Shown: positions 14,026 through 23,176, numbered from the stretch's first letter. The stretch: DNA of 64,000 bases from Candidatus Alcium sp. F082 (GCA_001543395.1 LPNG01000003.1:1-64000); one strand, 5' to 3'. Program-made: numbers and translations. Notes: a model not told the origin generated them from the sequence alone.

Positions 14026-14915
14026 TTATTTAAGTCCTAAGATTGATGCAATTAAAGCTTGACGGGCGTAGACGCCGTTTTGTGCCTGCTGGAAGTAATA
14101 AGCCTTCGGGTTGGCATCGACGTCCACGTGGATCTCGTTGACGCGCGGCAGCGGGTGCAGCACACGGCAGTTGGGCTTGGAGTTCTCCAGCATGGCGTTG
14201 CGAAGCACGGGTCGGGGAAGCGCTCGCGCTGGATGCGGGTCATGTAGATGATGTCGGAGTGAGGGATGGCGTCCTCCAGCTCGGTGTATTGGTGGTATTC
14301 GAGGTTGCGGTCCTTGATGTGTTGCTTCACCACACTCGGCAGCTTAAGCTCGACGGGCGAGACGAGGTTGAACTTCGCGTTGAAGTGGCACATGGCTTCC
14401 ACAAGGCTATGGACGGTGCGGCCGTATTTCAGGTCGCCAACGAGGGTAATCTCAAGGTTCTCAAGCGTGCCTTGTGTCTTGCGGATGCTGTAGAGGTCGA
14501 GCATGCACTGGGTGGGGTGTTGGTTGGCACCGTCGCCCGCGTTGATGACTGGCACTTTCGATACCTCGGAAGCGAAGCGGGCAGAGCCCTCGATGGGGTT
14601 GCGCATGACGATAAGGTCGGCATAGCTGGCTACCATGGTGATGGTGTCGGCGAGCGATTCGCCCTTCTGTATACTCGTTCCAGCGGTGCTGCTGAAGCCG
14701 ATGACGTTGCCACCCAGCAGTTGGATGGCAGTCTCAAAGCTCAGGCGGGTACGGGTGGAAGGCTCGAAGAACAGCGAGGCGATGATGCGCCCGTTCAGCA
14801 GGTTCTGATGCGGGTTTTTCTCAAAGTCCTCGGCGATGTCGAGGACATGGCAGATTTCCTCAGGTGTGTAGTCGCTGATGGAAATCAAGCTGCGGTTTTT
14901 CAGTGATATTGACAT
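14026..14915 (-). pseudogene. pyrB: Aspartate carbamoyltransferase catalytic subunit, frame broken by a deletion
   Basis: From ATG at 14915 the frame encodes a normal PyrB: FFEPSTRTRLSFETA (carbamoyl-phosphate site), GDGANQHPTQ, VGDLKYGRTVHSL and [10 protein letters not shown]. After RERFPDP (near 14210) the expected segment of about eleven codons, in the 240s loop, is absent and the frame changes. The remaining C-terminus ([34 protein letters not shown]) continues in another frame to 14026. Comparison with remembered PyrB sequences suggests a net loss of about 31 nt. Unshifted translation would end in a missense tail at 14052. A true mutation and an assembly error cannot be separated from one sequence. 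Confidence 0.85.
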
Positions 14916-14919
14916 AGGC

Positions 14920-15063
14920 TTATTTGTTTGATTTGTTGTTGTTGGCAAAAAAAAGACGGCCAACAATGTGACCGTCAGTATGGGGTAAAAGGGAATTCAA
15001 TTTGATGGAACCATTTGATTCCGTGCAGATAATCTTTTCCGATGGCTTGTTTTGGTACTTCAT
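14920..15063 (-). CDS. Putative 47-residue pyrB leader peptide
   Basis: An ATG at 15063 opens a 47-codon frame starting MKYQNKPSEK. It runs straight through the terminator hairpin and its T-run (encoding GRLFFANNN) and stops with TAA at 14922-14920, four bases before the pyrB ATG. It begins 8 nt downstream of a TAnnTTTG box, so its mRNA would have almost no 5' leader. This matches the design of E. coli pyrL, where a leader of similar length is read across the attenuator. No homology to pyrL is claimed. Expression is not shown. Confidence 0.5.
   Translation of the reverse strand: MKYQNKPSEKIICTESNGSIKLNSLLPHTDGHIVGRLFFANNNKSNK
14947..14976 (-). terminator. Intrinsic terminator inside the pyrB leader (candidate attenuator)
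   Basis: On the minus strand GACGGTCA (14976-14969) pairs with TGGCCGTC (14962-14955) around a six-base loop, with one G-T pair. Eight T residues follow (14954-14947). It sits 31 nt before the pyrB start codon and within the candidate leader ORF, so it would stop transcription before pyrB unless a following ribosome disrupted it. Confidence 0.7.
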
Positions 15064-15070
15064 CGGACTG

Positions 15071-15078
15071 CAAAGATA
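15071..15078 (-). promoter_or_regulatory. Bacteroidetes -7 box for the pyrB leader
   Basis: Minus strand reads TATCTTTG, a full match to TAnnTTTG, followed by C. No convincing TTTG box was found at the usual -33 distance. It predicts a start near 15060-15066, immediately at the leader ORF. Confidence 0.55.
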
Positions 15079-15124
15079 AGAAATTTTTTTATTCGGTGTT
15101 AGAGGAAGGGTTGTTTTTTTAAAA

Positions 15125-17494
15125 CTATTTCCTTACCACGACGCGTTTTGTTATAATACCGTTTCCAGTATCTATACTGATAATGTATGTACCAATTTTA
15201 TGTCTGCTAATATTGTACTCAAATGAATCTCCTTTGACCTTGCATTCATATACGCACTGTCCAAGCATATTACTGATGTGGATGTGTTTGATGTTTTCGG
15301 CTTTTACTGTAATAAAGCTATTGGTGGGATTGGGGAATATGGTAGCTTTTATTGGAGTTGTTTCCACTAAAACATCATAATCAGTAAAAACTGCTATTAT
15401 TGTGACGGGGAAAGGAGGCATTGTAAGTGAATAATAAAGAGGGTTCTTTAAACTACTAGGATAAATTGGAATTGTTTGTGTCGAATCTTCGGAATTGTAT
15501 GCGATAATTGATAATAACTGCATGCTTGGATCTGGAATTACAGTTATTGTTACAATATCCCCCATCTGAGCCGTATTATCATAAACAATGATTTCTCCTC
15601 CTGTAGAAGTGTTGTCCGGAATAATGGCGTATTCATCGCAGTCTTCTATAATATTGTCACCAAAACTAGACGAACTGCTCCAATTAGACGACAAGTAAGC
15701 ATCTTTATAACCACAGGGGACGATTAGTTGCGGATTAGGGCCTATATACCAAAAGGGCGCTCCAATAAAGGTTGGTGGGGTGTCACAGAGACTAATAACT
15801 GTTGAAAGATTGGCACATGCGGTAAAGGCATCGGATTCAATAGTTGCGACCGTATTGCCTAAGATAATTTGAGAAAGACCATCGATGCCGTAAAACGATA
15901 ATTGACCAATAGTAGTAATAGAGTTAGGAATGGTAGAGTTTATACATCCTAAAACAATTCTGTTTGTTTCGGTTAAAACCAATGCATTACAGCCAAATCT
16001 TGAATCATAGTTTGGGTTGTTTGAATTGACTATTATCCCTTCCAATTCAGTGCAATAGCGAAAAGCACTTTCAGGTATCTCGATTAGGTTTTCAGGAATA
16101 TACAGAATGCCTTTTGCCGCATAGCATCCATAAAAAGCCTCTTCACCGATATGATTTAGTGTATTAGGGAAAAGAGGTATCTCGGATAGATTTTCACAAT
16201 CTCTGAAGGCATAATCTCCAATGTATCTGATGTCTGTGGGAAAATTTATTATTTCATGTAAATCTTGGCAATGATTAAAAGTATTATCATGTATTGAGTC
16301 AAGGCTATTGGGCAAGGAGAGTGTTTGAAGGGCACTAGCGCTAAATGCATAATTTCCTAGTTTTGTGAGCGAAGATGGAAATATGGCGTAGGTCACACCG
16401 CTATATCTAAATGCTCCTGTTTGGATTTCTTGTAAGCTTTCAGGAAACACCACGCCTTCAAGAAAAGAACAACTCTCGAAAGAACCAAATCCAATCGATT
16501 GTAAAGAGTTTCCGAATGTAACACTTGTCATGTCGGAATATGCAAAAGCATTGTCTTCAATTGTGATTACCGAGTTGCCGATGTTTATTTCATTTGCTCC
16601 TACTCTATAAAAAAGATATTGTGGAATGGTTGTGACGCTGTCGCATATATTGAGAACGCTTATCTGGCATTTGATCGGACATTGATATGAAGAATTAAAT
16701 TGAAGGTTTTTAGCGTTGAAATTAAATGTATCACAAACGCATCCACTAAAAGTGGTTATGTGTCCATCACAAAGGTGCTCAACGTTAACTCCAAGATTAA
16801 TACAATCAAATGTTCCCATGTTATTAAACGGTAATTGGTTACTATTGATAGAAGTATTGTTCTTGGCGTTATAATCTATGCGAGAGATATTGGTACACCA
16901 TAAAAAGGGATTTGCCCCAAATTGACTGACAGATTCTCCGATAGTTAATGTACCCGTAAAACCACACCATGCAAATGCTAAGTTTCCAATGGAAACGACA
17001 TTGTTCCCTATGGTTAAATCACCATTGAATCCGCTGCACGACATAAAAGCCTCATCATCGATAATTGTTACAGATTCAGGAATGACCAGAGCCCCAGTAA
17101 AACCTTCACAACCCAAAAAACAACCAACACCAATGCGAGTTATTGTACTCGGAATTATTAATTCTCCAGTAAGTCCGAAGCAAGTTGCTAGAGCGTAGTC
17201 ACCGATCTCGGTGACCGAGTAATTGATGCCATCATGGAGAACACTAGTTGGCAAAAGGATGTTTCCAGTAGGCATCTCGAATGGGTAGTAAGGAGAAATG
17301 GAGTCTTCTCCTGGGTAAGTTAAAGCTACAAAATGGTTGTCTTGATCAATGATGTTGTAATATAGCATTTGTCCAGTTGGGCACGTGGCAGAGAAATCAA
17401 ACGCTATTGTACGATTGGATAGGCCGAGGATGCAGATTGCTAAGATGATGTACATAAAGTTACCTTTAATAGTAGCTCTTTTTGTGTTCTTCAT
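15125..17494 (-). CDS. BspA-like leucine-rich-repeat surface protein with T9SS sorting domain
   Basis: From ATG 17494 the 789-residue protein has a signal peptide (about residues 1-31), then many LRR_5/BspA-type repeats. Their recurring core resembles SVTEIGDYALATCFGLTGELIIPSTITRIG, with further units such as FEYSxxL and IGNSVxxIExxAF. A glycine/aspartate-rich segment follows. The last 75 residues are a type A T9SS sorting domain (IFPNPTNSFITVKAENIKHI, then GTYIISIDTGNG and KRVVVRK). BspA proteins bind host matrix or other microbes. The frame is open to 17599, but that lies upstream of the -7 box. The gene is visibly richer in A+T than its neighbours. Confidence 0.88.
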   Translation of the reverse strand: MKNTKRATIKGNFMYIILAICILGLSNRTIAFDFSATCPTGQMLYYNIIDQDNHFVALTYPGEDSISPYYPFEMPTGNILLPTSVLHDGINYSVTEIGDYALATCFGLTGELIIPSTITRIGVGCFLGCEGFTGALVIPESVTIIDDEAFMSCSGFNGDLTIGNNVVSIGNLAFAWCGFTGTLTIGESVSQFGANPFLWCTNISRIDYNAKNNTSINSNQLPFNNMGTFDCINLGVNVEHLCDGHITTFSGCVCDTFNFNAKNLQFNSSYQCPIKCQISVLNICDSVTTIPQYLFYRVGANEINIGNSVITIEDNAFAYSDMTSVTFGNSLQSIGFGSFESCSFLEGVVFPESLQEIQTGAFRYSGVTYAIFPSSLTKLGNYAFSASALQTLSLPNSLDSIHDNTFNHCQDLHEIINFPTDIRYIGDYAFRDCENLSEIPLFPNTLNHIGEEAFYGCYAAKGILYIPENLIEIPESAFRYCTELEGIIVNSNNPNYDSRFGCNALVLTETNRIVLGCINSTIPNSITTIGQLSFYGIDGLSQIILGNTVATIESDAFTACANLSTVISLCDTPPTFIGAPFWYIGPNPQLIVPCGYKDAYLSSNWSSSSSFGDNIIEDCDEYAIIPDNTSTGGEIIVYDNTAQMGDIVTITVIPDPSMQLLSIIAYNSEDSTQTIPIYPSSLKNPLYYSLTMPPFPVTIIAVFTDYDVLVETTPIKATIFPNPTNSFITVKAENIKHIHISNMLGQCVYECKVKGDSFEYNISRHKIGTYIISIDTGNGIITKRVVVRK

Positions 17495-17526
17495 ATCATT
17501 CAATGTGTTTGAGTGAGTTTCTAATG

Positions 17527-17534
17527 CAAAGATA
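17527..17534 (-). promoter_or_regulatory. Bacteroidetes -7 box for the LRR protein gene
   Basis: Minus strand TATCTTTG followed by C, 33 nt before the ATG at 17494. It supports the internal start over the longer open frame. Confidence 0.55.
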
Positions 17535-17586
17535 TGTTTTTTTTGCTTCCAAATTAAAAAAACAAATAATGTGTAGGTAATTTTAT

Positions 17587-17594
17587 TATTTTTG
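17587..17594 (+). promoter_or_regulatory. Bacteroidetes -7 box for argS
   Basis: TATTTTTG followed by C, 22 nt before the argS ATG. It fits TAnnTTTG; the -33 element is not evident. Confidence 0.5.
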
Positions 17595-17616
17595 CGCAAA
17601 TTGTAATAATCTTATT

Positions 17617-19428
17617 ATGTTAGAGCAAGTATTAAGACAATTATTCATAAAGTCATTCTCAACTTTATACGGACAGGAACCGCCTGTACAGCAGGTGAAT
17701 TTCCAGAAAACGCGCCCCGAGTTTGAGGGCGACATGACCATTGTGGTGTTTCCCTTCGTGAAGCTGGCAGGCCGCAACCCTGAGCAGTTGGCCAACGAGA
17801 TGGGTGCCGAGATGATCAAGGAGTCGGACATGATTGCCAAGTTTAATGTGGTGAAAGGTTTTCTTAACCTCTTGATTTCCGACAAGTTCTGGATGGATTT
17901 CTTCAAGGCAAACCATGAGAATCGTGAGTTCGGCCGCAAACCGGTTTCAGGCAAGAACGTGGTCATTGAGTATTCTTCGCCCAACACGAACAAACCGCTG
18001 CATTTGGGTCATATCCGTAACAACCTCCTCGGCTGGAGTGTCTCCGAAATAATGAAAGCCAATGGCAAGAGAGTGGTGCGCGTCAACCTCGTGAACGACC
18101 GTGGCATCCACATCTGCAAGAGCATGTTGGCCTGGCTGAAGTGGGGCAATGGCTGCACACCCGAGTCGACGGGCAAGAAAGGCGACCACCTCATCGGTGA
18201 CTTCTATGTGTTGTTCGACAAGAAGTTCAAGGAAGAGGTGAAATCCTTGCTGCCGGCCAACTACGACACCTTGGACGAGAAAGCCAAGGAGGAGGCAAAA
18301 GCCAAGGCTGAAGCCGAGTCCACACTGATGCAGGAAGCCCGTGAGATGCTGGTGAAATGGGAAGCCAACGACCCCGAGGTGCGTCACCTGTGGGAGACCA
18401 TGAACCAATGGGTGTATGACGGCTTCGACGTGACCTACAAGCGTATGGGCGTGGCCTTCGAGAAGATTTACTATGAATCACAGACTTATCTATTGGGTAA
18501 GGCATTGGTTCAGGAAGGCCTCGAAAAAGGCGTCCTCTATCGTCGTGATGACAACTCCGTGTGGTGCGATCTCCGCGATGAAGGTTTGGACGAGAAGCTC
18601 CTGCTCCGTCGCGATGGCACCTCGGTCTATATGACCCAAGACCTTGGCACCGCCCAGCTGCGTGTCAAGGAATACGACCCGGAGAAGTTGATTTATGTTG
18701 TGGGTAACGAACAGATTTACCACTTTGACGTGCTGAAACGTGTGTTGGTACGCCTCGGTCGTGAGTGGGGCAACGATATCGAACACCTTTCCTATGGCAT
18801 GGTGGAACTGCCCAACGGTAAGATGAAGTCGCGCGAGGGCACCGTGGTCGATGCCGATGACCTCATGGACGAAATGGTGGCCACGGCAAAAGCCGTCTCC
18901 GATGAGCTCGGCAAGGCAAAGGATCTTTCGCCAGAGGAGGCTGACAAACTCTATCACACCATCGGCTTGGGCGCTTTGAAATATTTCATCCTCAAGGTCG
19001 ACCCGAAGAAGACTATGCTCTTCAATCCTGAGGAGTCCATCGACTTCAACGGCAATACGGGTCCTTTCGTGCAATACACACATGCGCGTATTTGCTCAGT
19101 GCTGCGCAAGGCTGAGGAACAAGGCATCAAGCTTGAAAGCGAGGTAAAGGTCAGTGACTTGCAGCCGAAGGAGAAGGAAATCATCGTGATGATGTACGGC
19201 TGGCCGATGGTCTTGAACCAAGCTGCCGAGAACCGCAGTCCCGCGATGATTGCCAACTTCATCTTCGACCTCGCCAAGGAATTCAACCAGTTCTATCAAG
19301 AGTGCAGCATCCTGAAGGAGCCCGATGCCGACCGCCGCATGTTCCGCTTGCAGGTGTGCGACATGGTGGCTGCCTTGCTGCGCAATGCGTCTGAATTACT
19401 CGGTATCGGAATGCCGAATAGAATGTAA
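17617..19428 (+). CDS. argS: Arginine--tRNA ligase
   Basis: The 603-residue class I synthetase charges tRNA-Arg. The ATP-binding HIGH-type motif is in SSPNTNKPLHLGHIRNN, about residues 119-135. The DHL-type region is YVVGNEQIYHFDVL. The KMSKS counterpart is degenerate (GKMKSREGTVVD), as is normal in ArgRS. The C-terminal anticodon-binding helical domain is complete. The next gene, rsmE, begins 2 nt after the stop codon, so the two are an operon together with the DUF4159 gene. Confidence 0.97.
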   Translation: MLEQVLRQLFIKSFSTLYGQEPPVQQVNFQKTRPEFEGDMTIVVFPFVKLAGRNPEQLANEMGAEMIKESDMIAKFNVVKGFLNLLISDKFWMDFFKANHENREFGRKPVSGKNVVIEYSSPNTNKPLHLGHIRNNLLGWSVSEIMKANGKRVVRVNLVNDRGIHICKSMLAWLKWGNGCTPESTGKKGDHLIGDFYVLFDKKFKEEVKSLLPANYDTLDEKAKEEAKAKAEAESTLMQEAREMLVKWEANDPEVRHLWETMNQWVYDGFDVTYKRMGVAFEKIYYESQTYLLGKALVQEGLEKGVLYRRDDNSVWCDLRDEGLDEKLLLRRDGTSVYMTQDLGTAQLRVKEYDPEKLIYVVGNEQIYHFDVLKRVLVRLGREWGNDIEHLSYGMVELPNGKMKSREGTVVDADDLMDEMVATAKAVSDELGKAKDLSPEEADKLYHTIGLGALKYFILKVDPKKTMLFNPEESIDFNGNTGPFVQYTHARICSVLRKAEEQGIKLESEVKVSDLQPKEKEIIVMMYGWPMVLNQAAENRSPAMIANFIFDLAKEFNQFYQECSILKEPDADRRMFRLQVCDMVAALLRNASELLGIGMPNRM

Positions 19429-19430
19429 TA

Positions 19431-20138
19431 ATGAACGTTTTTTACATACCTGGAGCGAAAGAAGGCCTGACGACCTTGCCCGAGGACGAGTCGAAGCACT
19501 GCGTCAAGGTGCTGCGCATGACCGAGGGTGAGCGTTTTTGTGTCACCAATGGTGAAGGCTTTCTCTTCGACGCTGAGTTGGTGGAGGCTTTGCCCAAGCG
19601 GGCCACCGTCAACCTGACGAACCAACGCAAAGGGTATGACCACTGGGGCTTTAACCTCGAAATTGCCATCGCGCCTACCAAACTCAACGAACGCACGGAG
19701 TGGTTCTTGGAGAAAGCCACGGAAATCGGCATCGATCGTGTGAGACTGTTCACTTCGTATCATTCAGAGCGACGCGCTGCCAACGTGGAGCGTTTCCAAA
19801 AGGTGATGGTTGCTGCCATGAAGCAGAGCATCAAGTCACGCCTTCCGAAGGTGGTAGACTTGGTACCGTTCGAAAAACTGGTGAAACAACCTTTCGAGGG
19901 ACAGAAGTTCATCGCCTGGATCGACGATGACGTGAAAGACTGCCTCTGTGACTTGTATCATAAAGGTGAAAACGCTTTGGTACTCATTGGTCCTGAGGGA
20001 GACTTCAGCCCTGAGGAAGTGGCATTGGCTCGAGAAAATGGATTTGTAGCCTGTAGTCTGGGCGATGCGCGTCTGCGTACTGAAACGGCGGCCGTTGTGG
20101 CTTGTCACACGATTCAACTCATTAACCAAATGAAATGA
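19431..20138 (+). CDS. rsmE: 16S rRNA (uracil-1498-N3)-methyltransferase RsmE
   Basis: The 235-residue SPOUT-fold protein methylates U1498 in the decoding region of 16S rRNA using S-adenosylmethionine. Recognisable blocks are HCVKVLRMTEGE, KATEIGIDRVRLFTSYHSER, MKQSIKSRLPKV and the trefoil-knot motifs LIGPEGDFSPEEVALA and SLGDARLRTETAAVVA. It starts 2 nt after argS and overlaps the next gene by an ATGA, so it is translationally coupled to it. Confidence 0.95.
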   Translation: MNVFYIPGAKEGLTTLPEDESKHCVKVLRMTEGERFCVTNGEGFLFDAELVEALPKRATVNLTNQRKGYDHWGFNLEIAIAPTKLNERTEWFLEKATEIGIDRVRLFTSYHSERRAANVERFQKVMVAAMKQSIKSRLPKVVDLVPFEKLVKQPFEGQKFIAWIDDDVKDCLCDLYHKGENALVLIGPEGDFSPEEVALARENGFVACSLGDARLRTETAAVVACHTIQLINQMK

Positions 20139-20782
20139 AGAAACTATTGATTGCCATATTGCTGTCATTCTCTTTCGTTGCCTCGGCTCAGCAACTCAAC
20201 ATCGCCTTGTTGAAATACCGTGGGGGAGGGGATTGGTATGGCAACCCGACGTCGTTGCCCAACCTTGTGCGTTTCTGCAACCAGGAAATCGGGACCGACA
20301 TCAACCCTAACGTGCCCACCGTAGAACCGTCGAGCCCTGATTTGTTTAATTATCCCTATGTCTATATGACGGGTCACGGCAATGTGGTCTTCGATGCCGC
20401 AGAGGCGCAAAACTTGCGCAACTACATGCTGGCAGGCGGTTTCCTCCATATTGACGACAACTACGGCATTCGGCAATACATCGAGCCGCAGATGAAGAAG
20501 GTGTTTCCTGAGTTGGATTTTGTGGAACTGCCATACACACATGAGATCTTCAAGAAGCCATATGCCTTCCCGAACGGCTTGCCGAAGATTCACGAACACG
20601 ATAACAAACCACCACAACTCTTTGCCTTGATCTACGAAGGGAGGATTGTATGCATCTTCACCTACGAATGCGACCTTGGCGACGGTTGGGAGGACCAACG
20701 CGTACACCACGACTCGCAAGAGACCCGAGAAAAAGCCTTGAAAATGGGCGCGAATATATTACGGTATGTTTTTACTAAATAA
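20135..20782 (+). CDS. DUF4159 family secreted protein
   Basis: The 215-residue protein has a cleavable signal peptide (about residues 1-18, ending ASA-QQ). It then matches DUF4159: LLKYRGGGDWYGNPTSLPNL, YVYMTGHGNVVFDAAEAQNLRNYM and GGFLHIDDNYG, a fold resembling glutamine-amidotransferase-like domains. The conserved HGN and DDN segments could be functional, but no activity is established. In other bacteria DUF4159 proteins often sit near MoxR/vWA gene clusters. Here it overlaps rsmE by four bases and closes the argS operon. Confidence 0.85.
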   Translation: MKKLLIAILLSFSFVASAQQLNIALLKYRGGGDWYGNPTSLPNLVRFCNQEIGTDINPNVPTVEPSSPDLFNYPYVYMTGHGNVVFDAAEAQNLRNYMLAGGFLHIDDNYGIRQYIEPQMKKVFPELDFVELPYTHEIFKKPYAFPNGLPKIHEHDNKPPQLFALIYEGRIVCIFTYECDLGDGWEDQRVHHDSQETREKALKMGANILRYVFTK

Positions 20783-20814
20783 ACTGAACAACTAAATAAC
20801 TAACAACTGACAAA

Positions 20815-21186
20815 ATGGAAGAAGAAAAAAGAAAATGCCTCTATTGCGGTGAACCGATCATCGGCCGTGTCGACAAGAAATTCTGCTGTGACTCGTGCCG
20901 CAACAGCTATAACTACGAAAAGACCCATAAACAACTCAATGTGGTAAGGAAAATCAATGGTATTCTTGCCCGTAATCACAATATACTGTTGGAGCTGAAT
21001 CCCAATGGGAAGGGCTTTGCCAGTAGGCAGCAACTGACAGAGAGAGGCTTTGACTTCAAGTATTTTACAAGTACCTATACCACCAAGGCAGGCGCCGTCT
21101 ACCATTTCGTTTACGACCAGGGCTATGTGCCAAAGGAAACAGACAAAGATGCCTTTGTGTTGGTTAAAAATGCTGATTTACAATAA
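20815..21186 (+). CDS. Small zinc-ribbon protein
   Basis: The 123-residue protein starts with a treble-clef or zinc-ribbon finger: CLYCGEPIIGRVDKKFCCDSC, with cysteines spaced C-x2-C-x14-C-x2-C. It has a basic region afterwards (RNSYNYEKTHKQL). The remainder (FDFKYFTSTYTTKAGAVYHFVYDQGY) is conserved in Bacteroidetes small proteins of unknown function as far as I remember. It has no signal peptide, and cytoplasmic nucleic-acid or protein binding is a guess. It lies 32 nt after the DUF4159 gene. Confidence 0.75.
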   Translation: MEEEKRKCLYCGEPIIGRVDKKFCCDSCRNSYNYEKTHKQLNVVRKINGILARNHNILLELNPNGKGFASRQQLTERGFDFKYFTSTYTTKAGAVYHFVYDQGYVPKETDKDAFVLVKNADLQ

Positions 21187-21202
21187 TTTAACTAGATAAA
21201 CT

Positions 21203-23176
21203 ATGAAAAAGTCTTTCCTTACACTTTTGCTTGCCGTTCTATTCATAAGCGGTATGCAAGCCAAGCCAGTTGATATGCAAACGGCTAAATCCTTGGGCGA
21301 GAAGTTTCTGAAGGCCAATACTGAGATAAAATCAGTTTCTACTGAGTTGACCTACACGGTTTATGCCGATAATGGATTGGCAGCATTCTATGTCTTCACC
21401 ATGCAGCCAAAGGGTTTTGTCATCGTTAGTGCTGACGACCGTGCCAAACCCATTTTGGGCTATTCCACGGAGAGTGTATTCAGTGCCGAAGAGATCGCCG
21501 ACGGTCTTCAGTCGTTCTTTAGGAATTATCAGGCTGGATTCAGCCAAATGATGGCCGCCAACGAAGAGCGTACCCCCGAAGCTGTAGCTGACTGGGAACG
21601 CTTGGCTGTTACAGGTAAGATTAACGATGCGAAGATTACGCGTGAAGTGCCGCGTTTACTGACTTCCCTCTGGAACCAGTCGGCTTTATACAACGACCTT
21701 TGTCCTATCGACACGTTGGGCCCCAATAACCATGTCTACGCCGGATGCGTGGCCACGGCAATGTCTCAGATCATGTATTATTGGCAATGGCCTCAAACGG
21801 GAAGCGGAATGAACGCATACAATTGTTATCCTTATGGCGATTTGTCCGCTAACTTCGGTGCCACCACTTATGATTTCAGCATGATGCCTGACTATCTGGA
21901 TTGGACCTCAAGGCCTGAGGAAATCCAGGCTGTGGCTTTGTTGCAATACCATGCAGGCATAAGTGTCAATATGGGTTACAGCCCTGAAGGCAGTGGCGCT
22001 TATTCTGAATTGGTGCTCTATGCCCTAGAGACCTATTTCCACTACGATGGCCTGTCGATGGAATTCAATTATAAGTATGCATATACGGATTTGGTTTGGG
22101 ATAATATGCTTCGTGAGAACTTGGACTATGGCATGCCGCTTTACTATAGTGCCAGTGGTGACGATGGCGGCCACGCTTTTGTCTGTGATGGCTATGACGA
22201 CAATGATATGTTCCATTTCAACTGGGGATGGCAGGGCCTCGACAATGGTTATTATCCTATCAATGGCTTCTACCTCTCACACTATTCTTTCCCGGACTAC
22301 CATGCGGCGTTGTTCGGCATTTATCCAGGAGGGGAATTTTGCTACAGGCCTCTCCCTGTTAGCGATTTGCATGTCGAAGAGGTGTCGGCTGGAGCGAACA
22401 GGGTTTCTTTTACAACCCCTTCCTTTACCGAGTGTGAGCTTGAATTGGGACAGCTCGATTCTGTCGTTGTTATGCGCAATAATGTAGTCGTTCACACCGA
22501 AAAGGATGTCGCATTAGGCGCGGAATTGTCTTTTGTTGATACCGATGCCTTGGGCATTTGCCATTATTCATTGACTCCATGGTATTATGGCTCTGTTGGC
22601 ATGGCCAAAAAGGACACCATTCTGAATGGACCGACCTGCGAACTGACCTTCCATCTCCACGATTCGGTGGGCGATGGCTGGATTGCTGAGTCCATCTCTA
22701 TCGTCGACTCACGTGGCCATGCCGTTGCAAGGCTGGGCTTGACCGAAGGCAGCGATGCTACACTTACCGTTGAAGTCCCGTCGGATGACGAACTGAGTCT
22801 GCGTTGGGCCTATTCTATTGGAGGCAAAGACGACGAGAGTTATTTTGAGGTTTACGACTGGAATGGTAGCCTGGTCTATGCTACCAACGGCAAACCCACG
22901 GTGGGCGAGTTGTGCCAAGTCTACACCGATTGCGGTGATGATGTCGCCGAAAACAACGAAGCTGGCTTTAATCTCTATCCGAATCCGACTGAGTCGCAGG
23001 TGACAATTGAGGGTGTTGAAGTTGAATGGTTGGAGGTGTATAACGCAATTGGACAACGTGTTGCAGCGTCTTGCCAACAAACCATAGTCCTCTCTGGTAT
23101 GGAAAACGGGTTGTATTTCTTCCGCGTGAGAACGGCCGAAGGGAAGGTCTACTCTGAAAAGGTAATTAAGAAATAA
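21203..23176 (+). CDS. C10 family (streptopain-like) cysteine protease, T9SS cargo
   Basis: The 657-residue secreted protease has a signal peptide (about 1-20). A Spi-type propeptide follows (KSLGEKFLKAN, YVFTMQPKGFVIVSADDRAKPILGYS). The C10 peptidase domain has nucleophile Cys182 in YAGCVATAMSQIMYYWQWP and base His324 in GGHAFVCDGYD, with FHFNWGWQG after it. Beta-sandwich domains come next, then a type A T9SS sorting domain in the last ~75 residues (NLYPNPTESQVTIEG, ENGLYFFRV, KVIKK). Relatives include interpain and periodontain, which degrade host proteins. It overlaps the convergent glycosyltransferase gene by 11 bp. Confidence 0.92.
   Translation: MKKSFLTLLLAVLFISGMQAKPVDMQTAKSLGEKFLKANTEIKSVSTELTYTVYADNGLAAFYVFTMQPKGFVIVSADDRAKPILGYSTESVFSAEEIADGLQSFFRNYQAGFSQMMAANEERTPEAVADWERLAVTGKINDAKITREVPRLLTSLWNQSALYNDLCPIDTLGPNNHVYAGCVATAMSQIMYYWQWPQTGSGMNAYNCYPYGDLSANFGATTYDFSMMPDYLDWTSRPEEIQAVALLQYHAGISVNMGYSPEGSGAYSELVLYALETYFHYDGLSMEFNYKYAYTDLVWDNMLRENLDYGMPLYYSASGDDGGHAFVCDGYDDNDMFHFNWGWQGLDNGYYPINGFYLSHYSFPDYHAALFGIYPGGEFCYRPLPVSDLHVEEVSAGANRVSFTTPSFTECELELGQLDSVVVMRNNVVVHTEKDVALGAELSFVDTDALGICHYSLTPWYYGSVGMAKKDTILNGPTCELTFHLHDSVGDGWIAESISIVDSRGHAVARLGLTEGSDATLTVEVPSDDELSLRWAYSIGGKDDESYFEVYDWNGSLVYATNGKPTVGELCQVYTDCGDDVAENNEAGFNLYPNPTESQVTIEGVEVEWLEVYNAIGQRVAASCQQTIVLSGMENGLYFFRVRTAEGKVYSEKVIKK

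Noticed and set aside
14920..14966. TTG start at 14966 giving PyrB an N-terminal extension
   Set aside because: It lies inside the terminator hairpin; ATG 14915 gives the normal PyrB start.
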